From the NCBI RefSeq assembly GCF_003437035.1, contig NZ_QSRL01000010.1, positions 20,992 to 84,991 on the forward strand: a DNA stretch of 64,000 nucleotides, read 5' to 3'. The position numbers and the translations under genes are program-made. Of the stretch, positions 34,112 to 42,700 are shown in pieces. The notes below the pieces were generated by a model. It did no database searches and had not been told where the DNA came from. It saw only the letters and a list, made by a program, of their open reading frames with translations. Source of the DNA: Collinsella sp. TF08-11AT (GTDB lineage Bacteria; Actinomycetota; Coriobacteriia; Coriobacteriales; Coriobacteriaceae). Within the stretch, counting starts at the first letter, position 1; each line of letters starts with the position of its first letter.

Positions 34112-35389
34112 ATGTACGATACGGGATCGACAACGTTTATGCTCATCTGCACCATGCTCGTGTTTTTAATGACACCGGGTCTGGCGTTTTTCTATGGCGG
34201 CCTGTCCAGGCGCAAAAATGTCATCAACACCATGCTTATGTGCTTTGGCGCCATTGGCCTGGTTGGTGTGCTGTGGATTGTTGCCGGCTGGTCGCTGGCC
34301 TACGGTGGCGACGGTTCTAGCCCGTTTATTGGCGGCTTTGACCAGTTGCTGTGCCTGCCGGTGCTCAACCAGGTGCTGCAGGCGGCCGAGGGCAATGCTG
34401 CGGATGGTGCCGTCTACCCTCAGATCATCAACATCGCCTTCCAGATGGCGTTTGCCATGATCACCGCCGCTATCGTTACGGGCAGTCTGGCAGGCCGCGT
34501 TAAGTTTGGTGCCATGACGGCCTTCCTGGGCATTTGGCTGCTCGTGGTCTATGCGCCGCTCGCCCACATGGTTTGGGGCGGCGATGGTTCCTTTATCGGC
34601 GACATCATCGGCGCGCTCGACTTTGCCGGCGGCGACGTGGTACACATTTCGTCCGGTCTCACGGGCCTGATTCTCTGCTTAATGCTCGGCCGTCGTCGCG
34701 GCTTTGGCATGGTGAGCTACCGTCCGCATAACGTGCCGTTTGTGGCGCTGGGCGCCGGTCTACTTTGGTTTGGTTGGTTTGGCTTTAACGGCGGCAGCGA
34801 GTTTAAGGCCGACGCCGTGGCGGCACTCGCCATCCTCAACACCGTGACGGCCAGCGCGGCGGGCATGGTCTCGTGGCTTGTCGTCGAGCGCGTGCACACC
34901 GGTCGTCCCACGCTGGTGGGTGCTAGCACCGGTTTGGTTGCGGGCCTTGTGGTGGTTACGCCGGGTGCGGGCTTTGTCGAGCCGTGGGCGGCGCTGGTCA
35001 TGGGCCTGATCGTATCGCCCGTCTGCTATCTGGCCATCAGCCATCTTAAGACCAAGTTCGGCTACGACGATGCGCTCGACGCGTTCGGTTGCCACGGTAT
35101 CGGCGGCATCTTGGGCGGTGTGCTCACGGGCCTGTTCTGCGTGCCGGAGCTCTCGTGGACCGGTAAGGGCGGCCTGTTCTACACGGGCGACGTGTCGCTG
35201 CTTGTCTCGCAGGTTCTGGGCATTGTGGTGACGGTCGTTATTGTGCTGATGCTCGACTTGGTGATCGCCGCGGTGGTCAAGGCGCTGTTCCACGGTAGCC
35301 TGCGCGTGGACGAGGCCGACGAGGCACTGGGCCTGGATGCGAGTCAGCACGGCGAGAGCGCGTACCCCTCGTTCTCCGGACTCGATTAG
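34112..35389 (+). CDS. amt: ammonium transporter (Amt)
   Basis: 425-residue membrane channel for ammonium with eleven predicted helices. Family motifs include TPGLAFFYGGLSRRKNV at the N-terminus, FAGGDVVHISSG near 170 with the pore-lining His, FGWFGFNGGSE, and the second His of the pair in DAFGCHGIGGILGG. I start at ATG 34112 after AAGGGGGAGCG; a longer frame from 33998 would add 38 residues with no family match. The P-II gene follows after a palindromic spacer, the classic amt-glnK pairing in which P-II blocks the pore when nitrogen is plentiful. Confidence 0.96.
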   Translation: MYDTGSTTFMLICTMLVFLMTPGLAFFYGGLSRRKNVINTMLMCFGAIGLVGVLWIVAGWSLAYGGDGSSPFIGGFDQLLCLPVLNQVLQAAEGNAADGAVYPQIINIAFQMAFAMITAAIVTGSLAGRVKFGAMTAFLGIWLLVVYAPLAHMVWGGDGSFIGDIIGALDFAGGDVVHISSGLTGLILCLMLGRRRGFGMVSYRPHNVPFVALGAGLLWFGWFGFNGGSEFKADAVAALAILNTVTASAAGMVSWLVVERVHTGRPTLVGASTGLVAGLVVVTPGAGFVEPWAALVMGLIVSPVCYLAISHLKTKFGYDDALDAFGCHGIGGILGGVLTGLFCVPELSWTGKGGLFYTGDVSLLVSQVLGIVVTVVIVLMLDLVIAAVVKALFHGSLRVDEADEALGLDASQHGESAYPSFSGLD

Positions 35390-35501
35390 CAGCGCGGCTT
35401 TCCCAAGCACCCGACCTTGCCCCTCAAACCGTCGCTTGCGTACCGAAGTACGCGGCGCTCCTCTTTCGGGGCAATCTCGGGCACTTGGAAAACCCGCGTT
35501 A
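35390..35501. repeat. 112-base imperfect palindrome between amt and P-II
   Basis: Almost the whole interval pairs with itself, about three quarters of positions, around the centre GCGTAC-CGAA-GTACGC (35438-35453). It begins right after the amt TAG. It may limit read-through or stabilise amt mRNA and so set the amt to P-II ratio. Confidence 0.8.
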
Positions 35502-35543
35502 TTGAATGGCAATTCATTTCTTTACTAAAGAGAGGAATTCACT

Positions 35544-35882
35544 ATGAAGAAGATCACGGCGATCGTCCGTCAGGAAAAACTTGAGGTTCTCAAAGACGCG
35601 CTGTTTGCTGCCGATGTTCGCGGCATGACCATCAACCAGGTGCAGGGCTGCGGCGCGCAGCATGGCTGGAAGGAATACGTGCGCGGCAACGAGTTGCTTG
35701 TCAACACGATCCCTAAGGTGCAGTTCACCCTCATCTGCGCCGATGAACATGTCGACGGAATTGTCGACATCATCTGCAATGCCGCCCGCACCGGCGCCGT
35801 CGGCGACGGCAAGATCTGGGTCGAGCCGGTCGAGGAAGTCATCCGCATTCGCACCGGCGAACATGGCCCCGCCGCGGTGTAG
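35544..35882 (+). CDS. glnB: nitrogen regulatory protein P-II
   Basis: 112-residue trimeric signal protein that binds ATP/ADP and 2-oxoglutarate and docks into Amt. The N-terminal MKKITAIVRQEKLEVLKDAL and T-loop GWKEYVRGNELLVNTIPK are typical, and the C-terminal GDGKIWVEPVEEVIRIRTGE is the second P-II signature. In the T-loop, position 51, the tyrosine uridylylated in E. coli, is leucine, and position 46 is valine. So control by uridylylation is excluded, leaving effector binding only. Good RBS (AGAGAGGA). The symbol could equally be glnK given the amt neighbour. Confidence 0.94.
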   Translation: MKKITAIVRQEKLEVLKDALFAADVRGMTINQVQGCGAQHGWKEYVRGNELLVNTIPKVQFTLICADEHVDGIVDIICNAARTGAVGDGKIWVEPVEEVIRIRTGEHGPAAV

Positions 35883-35956
35883 AATCGACCGTCTGCCATC
35901 CGCAACGTTAAAATGCTGCAATGAGGCACAAGGCTTGCGTTGCGGATGGGCGGATT

Positions 35957-36619
35957 ATGGGTCGCAATAAATATCCCGAGGAGACGGTCGCGAAGATTCT
36001 CGACGCGGCACTGGAGCTATTCTGCGCACAGGGTTATGAGGGGACGAGTATTCAAGATATCGTTGACCGTCTCGACGGCATGACCAAGGGCGCTGTCTAT
36101 CATCACTTCAAGAGCAAAGAAGAGATTTTCAACGCCGCGTTTGATCGGGCGATGACTCCGATTGTTGAGCACCGCCGCTCGATGCTTGGCGTCGGTAATA
36201 TGACCGGAGCCCAAAAGCTCAAGCGACTGTACGCTCCCGAGTCCGTTATTCCACAAATTGAGCTATGGGCACGTATGCGTCCTGCAGCAGATCCGGTAAA
36301 AAGCTCGCGCCTACTGGCGATGCAGTACCAGGGCTCATTTGACGAGTCGGCCGATGGCTGTCTCTTGCCAGTGATCGAGGAGGGCATCGCCGACGGCTCC
36401 ATTGCGTGCGAATGCCCGCGCGAAGCGGCGGAGGCCGTATCGTTGTTGGCGAATCTTTGGCTGCTGCCATTGTTCCGTCCGCTCGAGCCCAAGGAGCGAA
36501 TGCTCGCTCGCGCACAATGTTTGGCGCAGATGGCTGCCGCGGTGGGGCTCGATTTGGGTAATGAAGTGCTTCAGACAACGGCGCAGATTTGGGGCGTATG
36601 GGACCGCGCCGGGTGGTAA
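35957..36619 (+). CDS. TetR-family regulator of the adjacent MFS gene
   Basis: 220-residue repressor with an N-terminal helix-turn-helix: AALELFCAQGYEGTSIQDIV then GMTKGAVYHHFKSKEEIF (residues 15-60), a canonical TetR DNA-binding domain. The C-terminal ligand domain has no recognisable specificity. ATG 35957 is preferred; one 12 codons upstream is possible, neither has a strong RBS. Two copies of a palindromic sequence lie between this gene and the MFS gene, so it probably represses the transporter, and perhaps not itself because it is transcribed from the other side. Confidence 0.9.
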   Translation: MGRNKYPEETVAKILDAALELFCAQGYEGTSIQDIVDRLDGMTKGAVYHHFKSKEEIFNAAFDRAMTPIVEHRRSMLGVGNMTGAQKLKRLYAPESVIPQIELWARMRPAADPVKSSRLLAMQYQGSFDESADGCLLPVIEEGIADGSIACECPREAAEAVSLLANLWLLPLFRPLEPKERMLARAQCLAQMAAAVGLDLGNEVLQTTAQIWGVWDRAGW

Positions 36620-36624
36620 TATAG

Positions 36625-36637
36625 ATACCAACGGTAT
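36625..36637. promoter_or_regulatory. TetR operator candidate 1
   Basis: ATACCAACGGTAT, five-base arms around AAC, six bases past the tetR stop. It shares the pattern ATACYARYGGTAT with the second site. Confidence 0.65.
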
Positions 36638-36685
36638 GTAATTGATTTGTGAGGGTAGCCACGGCTGCCCTTTTCAAGTCATTAA

Positions 36686-36706
36686 ATACATACTAGTGGT
36701 ATGTAT
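36686..36706. promoter_or_regulatory. TetR operator candidate 2
   Basis: Perfect eight-base arms ATACATAC and GTATGTAT around TAGTG, directly before the MFS ribosome binding site. Its inner 13 bases match site 1 at nine fixed and all degenerate positions. Confidence 0.72.
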
Positions 36707-36719
36707 AGGGGGTGGGCTT

Positions 36720-37982
36720 ATGGCTGGGCTGAGAGACGTCGGTGTCTCGTTGAAATCAAAAACAGTGCGGTCAATCAGGCTCGCGGAACTTCTGGTTGCG
36801 CAGCTGTGCACGTATTCGATGCTGTCGGCGCTGTGCTTTGCGTATCCACTTTACTTGTTCGATCGCAGTGGATCGTCAACGTTATATGGCGTCGTCGCGG
36901 CGATAGCGTTCATACCCGGCGTACTTGCAACTCCGGTTGGCGGAATCTTGGCGGATAGGGGAAGACATCGCGAGGTCCTCGTGTCCCTCGGCATTGCTCT
37001 GATGACTGCATCACTGCTGTCTATCCCCATGAAGCACTCATTGCCTCTTGCGGTCGTCGTAGTAGCGATACTTTGTGTTCAATATGGTTCTCAATCGCTG
37101 CTGAAGCCAATGCTCCAAATTGAGACGGTGCGCATGGCGGGTGAAGAGAAGGTTGAGCGGGCCACTGCATTGGTTTCGCAGATGACCATGGTGAGCAATA
37201 TCTTGGGCCCTGTGGTCGGGACGGCAGTCTATGGGTACTTTGGCATCGATGCTCTTTGCACAACCGCGTCGGTGGCGTTTGCGATTTCAGCTCTCTTGTT
37301 TGGGGGCGCGCTCAAGCAAAATGCCTCATTTGAAACGATGGGAGACGGCGCGACTCGTACGACATGCCGAAACGATTTTCGGGAGTCGATTCGGTATCTG
37401 TTGCAAAATGCATTATTGGTCGCTGTGATTTTGCTTGCGGCAGTTTTGAACCTTGCGTTGGTTGGGCTAATGATTGGCGCTCCCATTATTGTTACAAAGC
37501 ATCTCGGCATGCAATCGTCCTGCGTTGGGATAGTTGAGGTGGCTATGGGCTTGGGTGGTCTTGCCGGCAGTGGCTTGGTCGGCATTTGGCCGCATCGTTT
37601 TTCTTTCAATGGCATATGTCGATATGTTGCGATGATCTGTTTTGGAGTCGCACCGATCATTGTCACGCTACTGTTCGGCGCAGATGCATGCATGCTCACC
37701 GTGTTTGTGGTTGGTTCGGCATGGGTCATGGTGTGGGCGAGCATTGCGTCGGTTGAAATTATCGCGTTTGTTCAGCGGGCAGCGCCGACTGAGCTCTGCG
37801 GAAAAGTGCTTTCGGTCGTTTACATGGTCCTTTCCTGCGCAATACCTATCGGCCAATTGACGTACGGGGTTGCATATGATCGATGGACACCGGCGATTGT
37901 ATTCGCAGCCATGTTGGCGGTGCTGACGTTGACGACGGCTCTGTTTTATCGGCTGAAAAATCGATTGCGGCGATTGTCTTAA
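36720..37982 (+). CDS. MFS transporter, putative drug efflux
   Basis: 420 residues with twelve predicted helices. The loop between helices 2 and 3 reads GGILADRGRHREVLV, the major-facilitator signature. Resembles macrolide-efflux or multidrug MFS exporters of the Mef-like group, but the substrate cannot be told. I use ATG 36720, preceded by AGGGGGTGGG and lying just past the operator, rather than a 26-codon longer start that would run through the operator. Control by the upstream TetR protein is the natural reading. Confidence 0.9.
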   Translation: MAGLRDVGVSLKSKTVRSIRLAELLVAQLCTYSMLSALCFAYPLYLFDRSGSSTLYGVVAAIAFIPGVLATPVGGILADRGRHREVLVSLGIALMTASLLSIPMKHSLPLAVVVVAILCVQYGSQSLLKPMLQIETVRMAGEEKVERATALVSQMTMVSNILGPVVGTAVYGYFGIDALCTTASVAFAISALLFGGALKQNASFETMGDGATRTTCRNDFRESIRYLLQNALLVAVILLAAVLNLALVGLMIGAPIIVTKHLGMQSSCVGIVEVAMGLGGLAGSGLVGIWPHRFSFNGICRYVAMICFGVAPIIVTLLFGADACMLTVFVVGSAWVMVWASIASVEIIAFVQRAAPTELCGKVLSVVYMVLSCAIPIGQLTYGVAYDRWTPAIVFAAMLAVLTLTTALFYRLKNRLRRLS

Positions 37983-38041
37983 CGCGCTGGGGCACCGTGA
38001 ATTTGTGAAGGCGGTGGTACGCCGCGCCGGGACGGCATTGT

Positions 38042-38069
38042 TTGGACATGCCTCTCCTTCGTCTACAAT
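38042..38069 (+). promoter_or_regulatory. candidate promoter of the HAD gene
   Basis: TTGGAC (38042-38047), a 16-base spacer and TACAAT (38064-38069). The -10 box lies in the loop of the inverted repeat at 38044-38097. Confidence 0.55.
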
Positions 38070-38097
38070 ATCGGGCAGACGAAGGAGAGGCATGTCC
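38044..38097. promoter_or_regulatory. perfect 20-base inverted repeat covering RBS and start codon
   Basis: Arms 38044-38063 and 38078-38097 are exact reverse complements with a 14-base loop. The right arm contains GAAGGAGAGG and the ATG of the HAD gene. RNA that starts upstream would lock the RBS in a stem, whereas RNA starting from the promoter in the loop lacks the left arm and would be free. Confidence 0.88.
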
Positions 38098-38955
38098 ATG
38101 ATCAAGATGTTCGCGAGTGACTTAGACGGAACGCTGCTGAACGCCCTGCATGAGGCGGATGGGACCATCCGCCGTGCCATTCGCGAGCTGACCGAGGCTG
38201 GCCTGCATGTGGTTCCCGCGACCGGGCGCTCGACGTTGCCAATCGGCGAGCATGGCTTTACGGGCCTGGCGCTTGACGCCTGCTGCTCCAACGGGTCCAT
38301 CGTGCGCGACAGCCACGGCGAGGTGCTCAAGACTTGGACCATCGATCCGCAGGTCACTGAGGAACTGCTCAAGGCGTTCCCGGACATTTGCTTTGATTGT
38401 TCCACGCCCGATGGCATGTTCTCGAGCGGATCGTTCGAGATGCATCAGGCGGGCTTTAAAAAGGACAGCCCTATCAAGCGCATCGTGATGCGCGGCATGC
38501 GTGCGCGTGGCGGGTACCACGAGGAACAGTACTTCGACCAGTCGATCGGTGACATCCTGCGCCACGATGTGTGCAAGATCAACTGTCGCGTGACCTCGCC
38601 CGAGCTGGAGCGCGACCTTAAGGCGTATCTGGCCGAGCGCTCGGACCGCGTGGTCAACGCGCCGTTCGATCCGGTGATGTTCGAGATCACGGACGCGGCA
38701 TGCAACAAGGGCGAGAGCGTGGCCTGGCTGGCGGGCTACTACGGTATTGCCGAGGACGAGGTCGCGGTCTACGGCGACGGCGGCAACGATATCGCCATGC
38801 TCAAACGCTTCCGCCACAGCTACGCGACCAAAAACGCTAGCGATGCAGCTAAGGCCGCCGCGAGCGTGACCATCGGCAGCTGCATGGTCCATGCCGTCCC
38901 CAAACACATGCTCGCCACCATGCGCAAGCAAAACTCCCGCACCGTCATCGAATAA
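38092..38955 (+). CDS. Cof-type HAD-superfamily phosphatase
   Basis: 287-residue soluble phosphatase of the HAD IIB (Cof) group, which acts on sugar phosphates, nucleotides and cofactors. Motif I is ASDLDGTLL near residue 10 (nucleophile Asp), motif II is ATGRS near 45, and motif IV is VYGDGGNDIAML near 222. The Lys of motif III lies in CNKGESVAWL. The C2 cap lies between. Start at 38092 follows GAAGGAGAGG by a short gap; an ATG two codons later is also possible. Stand-alone gene with its own promoter. Confidence 0.92.
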   Translation: MSMIKMFASDLDGTLLNALHEADGTIRRAIRELTEAGLHVVPATGRSTLPIGEHGFTGLALDACCSNGSIVRDSHGEVLKTWTIDPQVTEELLKAFPDICFDCSTPDGMFSSGSFEMHQAGFKKDSPIKRIVMRGMRARGGYHEEQYFDQSIGDILRHDVCKINCRVTSPELERDLKAYLAERSDRVVNAPFDPVMFEITDAACNKGESVAWLAGYYGIAEDEVAVYGDGGNDIAMLKRFRHSYATKNASDAAKAAASVTIGSCMVHAVPKHMLATMRKQNSRTVIE

Positions 38956-38985
38956 TGTGACAAAGGGACTGCCCCCTCGTCACAT
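38955..38985 (+). repeat. GGGAC-core hairpin element, ATGTGAC stem
   Basis: ATGTGAC/GTCACAT stem around AAAGGGACTGCCCCCTC. Its first base is the last base of the HAD TAA stop. Same layout as the 11605-type elements with a different stem. Confidence 0.75.
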
Positions 38986-39010
38986 CCAAAATATTGCCTT
39001 TACGTGTTGA

Positions 39011-39025
39011 TGCACACGGTGTGCA
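39011..39025. promoter_or_regulatory. perfect palindrome upstream of TetR gene
   Basis: TGCACAC-G-GTGTGCA lies about 50 bases before the TetR start and overlaps likely promoter sequence (TTTACG at 38999, AATAATAC after it). A GCACTGTGC half-copy follows at 39035. It is a good candidate for autoregulation. Confidence 0.6.
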
Positions 39026-39076
39026 ATAATACTCGCACTGTGCAATAGCGCACAGGCTGAGTAACAAGGAGGACGC

Positions 39077-39787
39077 TTGTCCCAGCTCGAGAAATGTGAT
39101 CGCCGGTCCCTTCGCTCGCAGCGTGCCCTTCGCCAGGCACTTGCTAGCGAGCTTGCCGAAAGCGGCGACCTTTCGCGCATTAATGTCGCGTCGCTCACCG
39201 AGCGCGCTGGCCTTACGCGTCGCACGTTCTATTCGCACTACCGCGATATTCCCGACTTTATCAATCAAATCGAGGATGGCTTGCTGGCCGAGATCCGTGA
39301 GCGCATTGAGCTCATCACCGCAGCTCAGCTGCCTGATCTCTATCACAACATCGATGAGCTCGAGCCGGCGCCCGGTTCGGTTGAGCTGCTGCGTTATCTT
39401 GCGGCCAACCGCGACTTAATCGGTGCGCTGCTGGGTCCGGGCGGCGACCAGGCCTTCATTAAAAGGATTATCGACACCGCGCGTGAGGCTGTGGTGCCGC
39501 GTGCGCAGACGGGTATTTTGGGCCTGGCGCTGGGTACGTTCTTTGACTACTACGTCACCTACGTCGTGAGTGCCGAGGTCGGCATGATTCAGCGCTGGTT
39601 TGAGCGTGGGCTCACCGAATCGCCCGAGGCCATGGCGCGCATTATGACGGTGCTCGCTTTTGTGCGTCCCGGCGACCTGTATGGCCAACCCATTGATATC
39701 AACGTGCCGGAATACGGCATGAAGCTATTGAACTTGCAGCTCGAGGACGCGGCCGACACCGCCGCAACCGTCGAGTCCAACAACTAA
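39077..39787 (+). CDS. TetR-family regulator upstream of the giant activase
   Basis: 236-residue regulator. TTG start after AAGGAGGAC. The N-terminal helix-turn-helix reads RINVASLTERAGLTRRTFYSHY (residues 35-56), shown here as VASLTERAGLTRRTFYSHY. The C-terminal domain resembles TetR_C of the AcrR/FasR-like type. It ends 12 bases before the activase-like gene, so both are one operon and it probably controls it. A link to acyl-CoA or fatty-acid sensing is an inference from the neighbour. Confidence 0.88.
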   Translation: MSQLEKCDRRSLRSQRALRQALASELAESGDLSRINVASLTERAGLTRRTFYSHYRDIPDFINQIEDGLLAEIRERIELITAAQLPDLYHNIDELEPAPGSVELLRYLAANRDLIGALLGPGGDQAFIKRIIDTAREAVVPRAQTGILGLALGTFFDYYVTYVVSAEVGMIQRWFERGLTESPEAMARIMTVLAFVRPGDLYGQPIDINVPEYGMKLLNLQLEDAADTAATVESNN

Positions 39788-39799
39788 GAGGAGAGACAG

Positions 39800-42700
39800 A
39801 TGAGCAAACTCGTCGAGGGCATCAAGGATCGTATGGTTGCTGCCGCACGCGAGGCCGCGCCCGCCGTGGTGAACGCCGCGCAGAAGGCCGCGACCGCGGC
39901 AGCCGAGAAAGTTGTCGAGGCTGTTGCCGATGCCAAGAACGCGGCAGGGGAGACGTCCATCGCTAGCGAGCCCGCCACCGCCGCTGAGCCCGTAGCCGCC
40001 GCCCACGCCCCCGAAGGCGCGATCTTCAACCCCGAGGCCGCCCGCGGCAACCTGCACCTGGGCATCGACGTAGGCTCCACCACCGTTAAGCTCGCCGTGC
40101 TCAACGACGACAACCAGATCGTCTACGCCAAGTACCAGCGTCACCACACCGACGTCCGTGCCTGCGCCCGCGACCTGTTCGAGGGCGCTGCGACCGTGCT
40201 GCCGACGGCCCAGATGACCTGCGCCATTACCGGCTCGGGCGGCCTGCTGCTGTCCCAGTGGCTCGACCTGGAGTTTGTCCAGGAGGTCATCGCCAGCAAG
40301 CGTGCCGTCGAGACCCTCATCCCGGCCACCGATGTCGCCATCGAGCTGGGCGGCGAGGACGCCAAGATCATCTACTTCGACAACGGCATTGAGCAGCGCA
40401 TGAACGGCACCTGCGCCGGCGGTACGGGCGCGTTCATCGACCAGATGGCAACCCTGCTGCACACCGACGCGAGCGGCCTCAACGAGCTCGCGGCCAACGC
40501 GACCACCATCTATCCCATCGCCAGTCGCTGCGGCGTATTTGCCAAGACCGACGTGCAACCGCTGCTCAACGAGGGTGCCCGTCCCGAGGATGTGGCCGCC
40601 TCCATCTTCCAGGCCGTCGTGACCCAGACCATCTCGGGTCTGGCGTGCGGTCGCCCCATCCGCGGCAACGTCGCCTTCCTTGGCGGCCCGCTGCAGTACC
40701 TCTCCGAGCTGCGCCACCGCTTCTACCTCACGCTCAACCTGGACGAGGAGCACCGCATTGTGCCCCAAAACGCCCACCTGTTTGTGGCAAGCGGCGCCGC
40801 CATGGCGCACGAGTCCAACAAGCTCAGCACGTTCCCGCAGCTCATTGAGGCCATCGATGCCCTGGGTGACACACAGGGTGCCGAGGTCGAGCGCCTGGAC
40901 CCGCTCTTTGCCACCGACGAGGACTTTGCCGAGTTCAAGACCCGCCACGACACCGAGGTCGTCCCCAAGGGCAAGCTCGACGGCTACACCGGCCGTGTGT
41001 TCATCGGCATCGACGCCGGTTCCACCACCATGAAGGCCGCGCTCGTGGGCGAGGACGGCCAGCTGCTGCACACCTGGTACGGCAACAACAACGGCGACAT
41101 CCTGGGCACGGCCAAGGTCATCATGGCCGATTTCTACAACCACATCCCTGCGGGCTGCACCATCGGCCACGTGACCACCACGGGCTACGGCGAGGCGCTG
41201 CTCATCGAGGCCCTCAAGGCCGATTCCGGCGAGATCGAGACCGTCGCGCACCTGCGCGGCGCCAAGGCTTTCCTGCCCGGCGTCGAGTTCATCCTGGACA
41301 TCGGCGGCCAGGACATGAAGTGTCTGCGCGTCAAGGACGGCGTCATCGAGCACATCATGCTCAACGAGGCCTGCTCGTCGGGCTGCGGCAGCTTTATCGA
41401 GAGTTTCGCCGTGTCTATGAACATGGACGTGCGCGCGTTTGCCGATGCCGCCATTCATGCCAAGGCCCCCGTCGACCTGGGCAGCCGCTGCACGGTCTTT
41501 ATGAACTCGCGCGTCAAGCAGGCGCAAAAGGAAGGCGCCACGGTGGGCGACATCGCGGCCGGCCTGTCTTATTCCGTCATCAAGAATGCCCTGTTCAAGG
41601 TCATTAAGCTGCGCGACCCCAAGGAGATCGGCAGTCAGGTGATCGTCCAAGGCGGCACCTTTATGTCCGACGCCACGCTGCGTGCGTTTGAGCAGCTCAC
41701 CGGTGTTCACGCCGTGCGCCCCGACATCGCCGGCTGTATGGGCGCCTACGGTGCGGCCCTGCTCGCCCGCGATCGCGCCGGCGCCGACGGCATCTCGACC
41801 ATCCTTTCGGCCGAGGACATCGCGCACCTCACCGTGACGCAAAAGCACGTCCGCTGCGGCCGTTGCTCCAACAACTGCCAGCTTACCGTCAACGATTTTG
41901 GCGGCGGCAGGCGCTTTATCACCGGCAATCGCTGCGAGAAGGGTGCCGGCCACAAAAAGCAAAAGACCGAGGCCCCCAACCTCTTCAAAAAGAAAAACGA
42001 GCTGCTGTTTAACCGCGAGGTGCTGAGCCCCGACGAGGCCCCGCGCGGCACCGTCGGCATTCCCCGCGCCCTCAACATGTATGAGAACTACCCCTTCTGG
42101 CACGCGTTCTTTACTCGTCTGGGCTTTAGCGTGCAGCTGTCCGACCAGTCGAGCAAAAAGACCTATCAGGCGGGCATCGAGTCCATGCCGTCCGAGAGCG
42201 TGTGCTATCCGGCCAAGATGAGCCACGGCCACGTGATGAACCTTATCGACCGTGACGTCGACTTTATCTGGATGCCGTGCGTGCGCTGGGAGCGTAAAGA
42301 GGACCCGACGGCCGGTAACTGCTACAACTGCCCCATCGTCATGAGCTATCCCACGGCGTTGGCACTCAACATCGACGAGATCCGCGAGCAGAACATCGAG
42401 TTCCTGTACCCGTTTGTGCCCTATCATGACAAGACCGAGCTCAAGCGCCGTCTGTACCAGGTGCTCGCCGTCGACCGTGTGGCCGATGCGCAAGCCGGTC
42501 GCGGTCGCGTGCGTGGGCCCAAGATCACGCGCTCCGAGGTCGATGCCGCTGTCAACGCTGCCTTTGAGGCCGATGCGCGTTTCCACGAGGACATCCAGAC
42601 CATGGGCGAGGAGGCTCTTAAGTGGGTCGAGGACCACGGCGGTCACGGCATCGTGCTCGCCGGTCGTCCCTACCATAACGACCCCGAGATCAACCACGCC

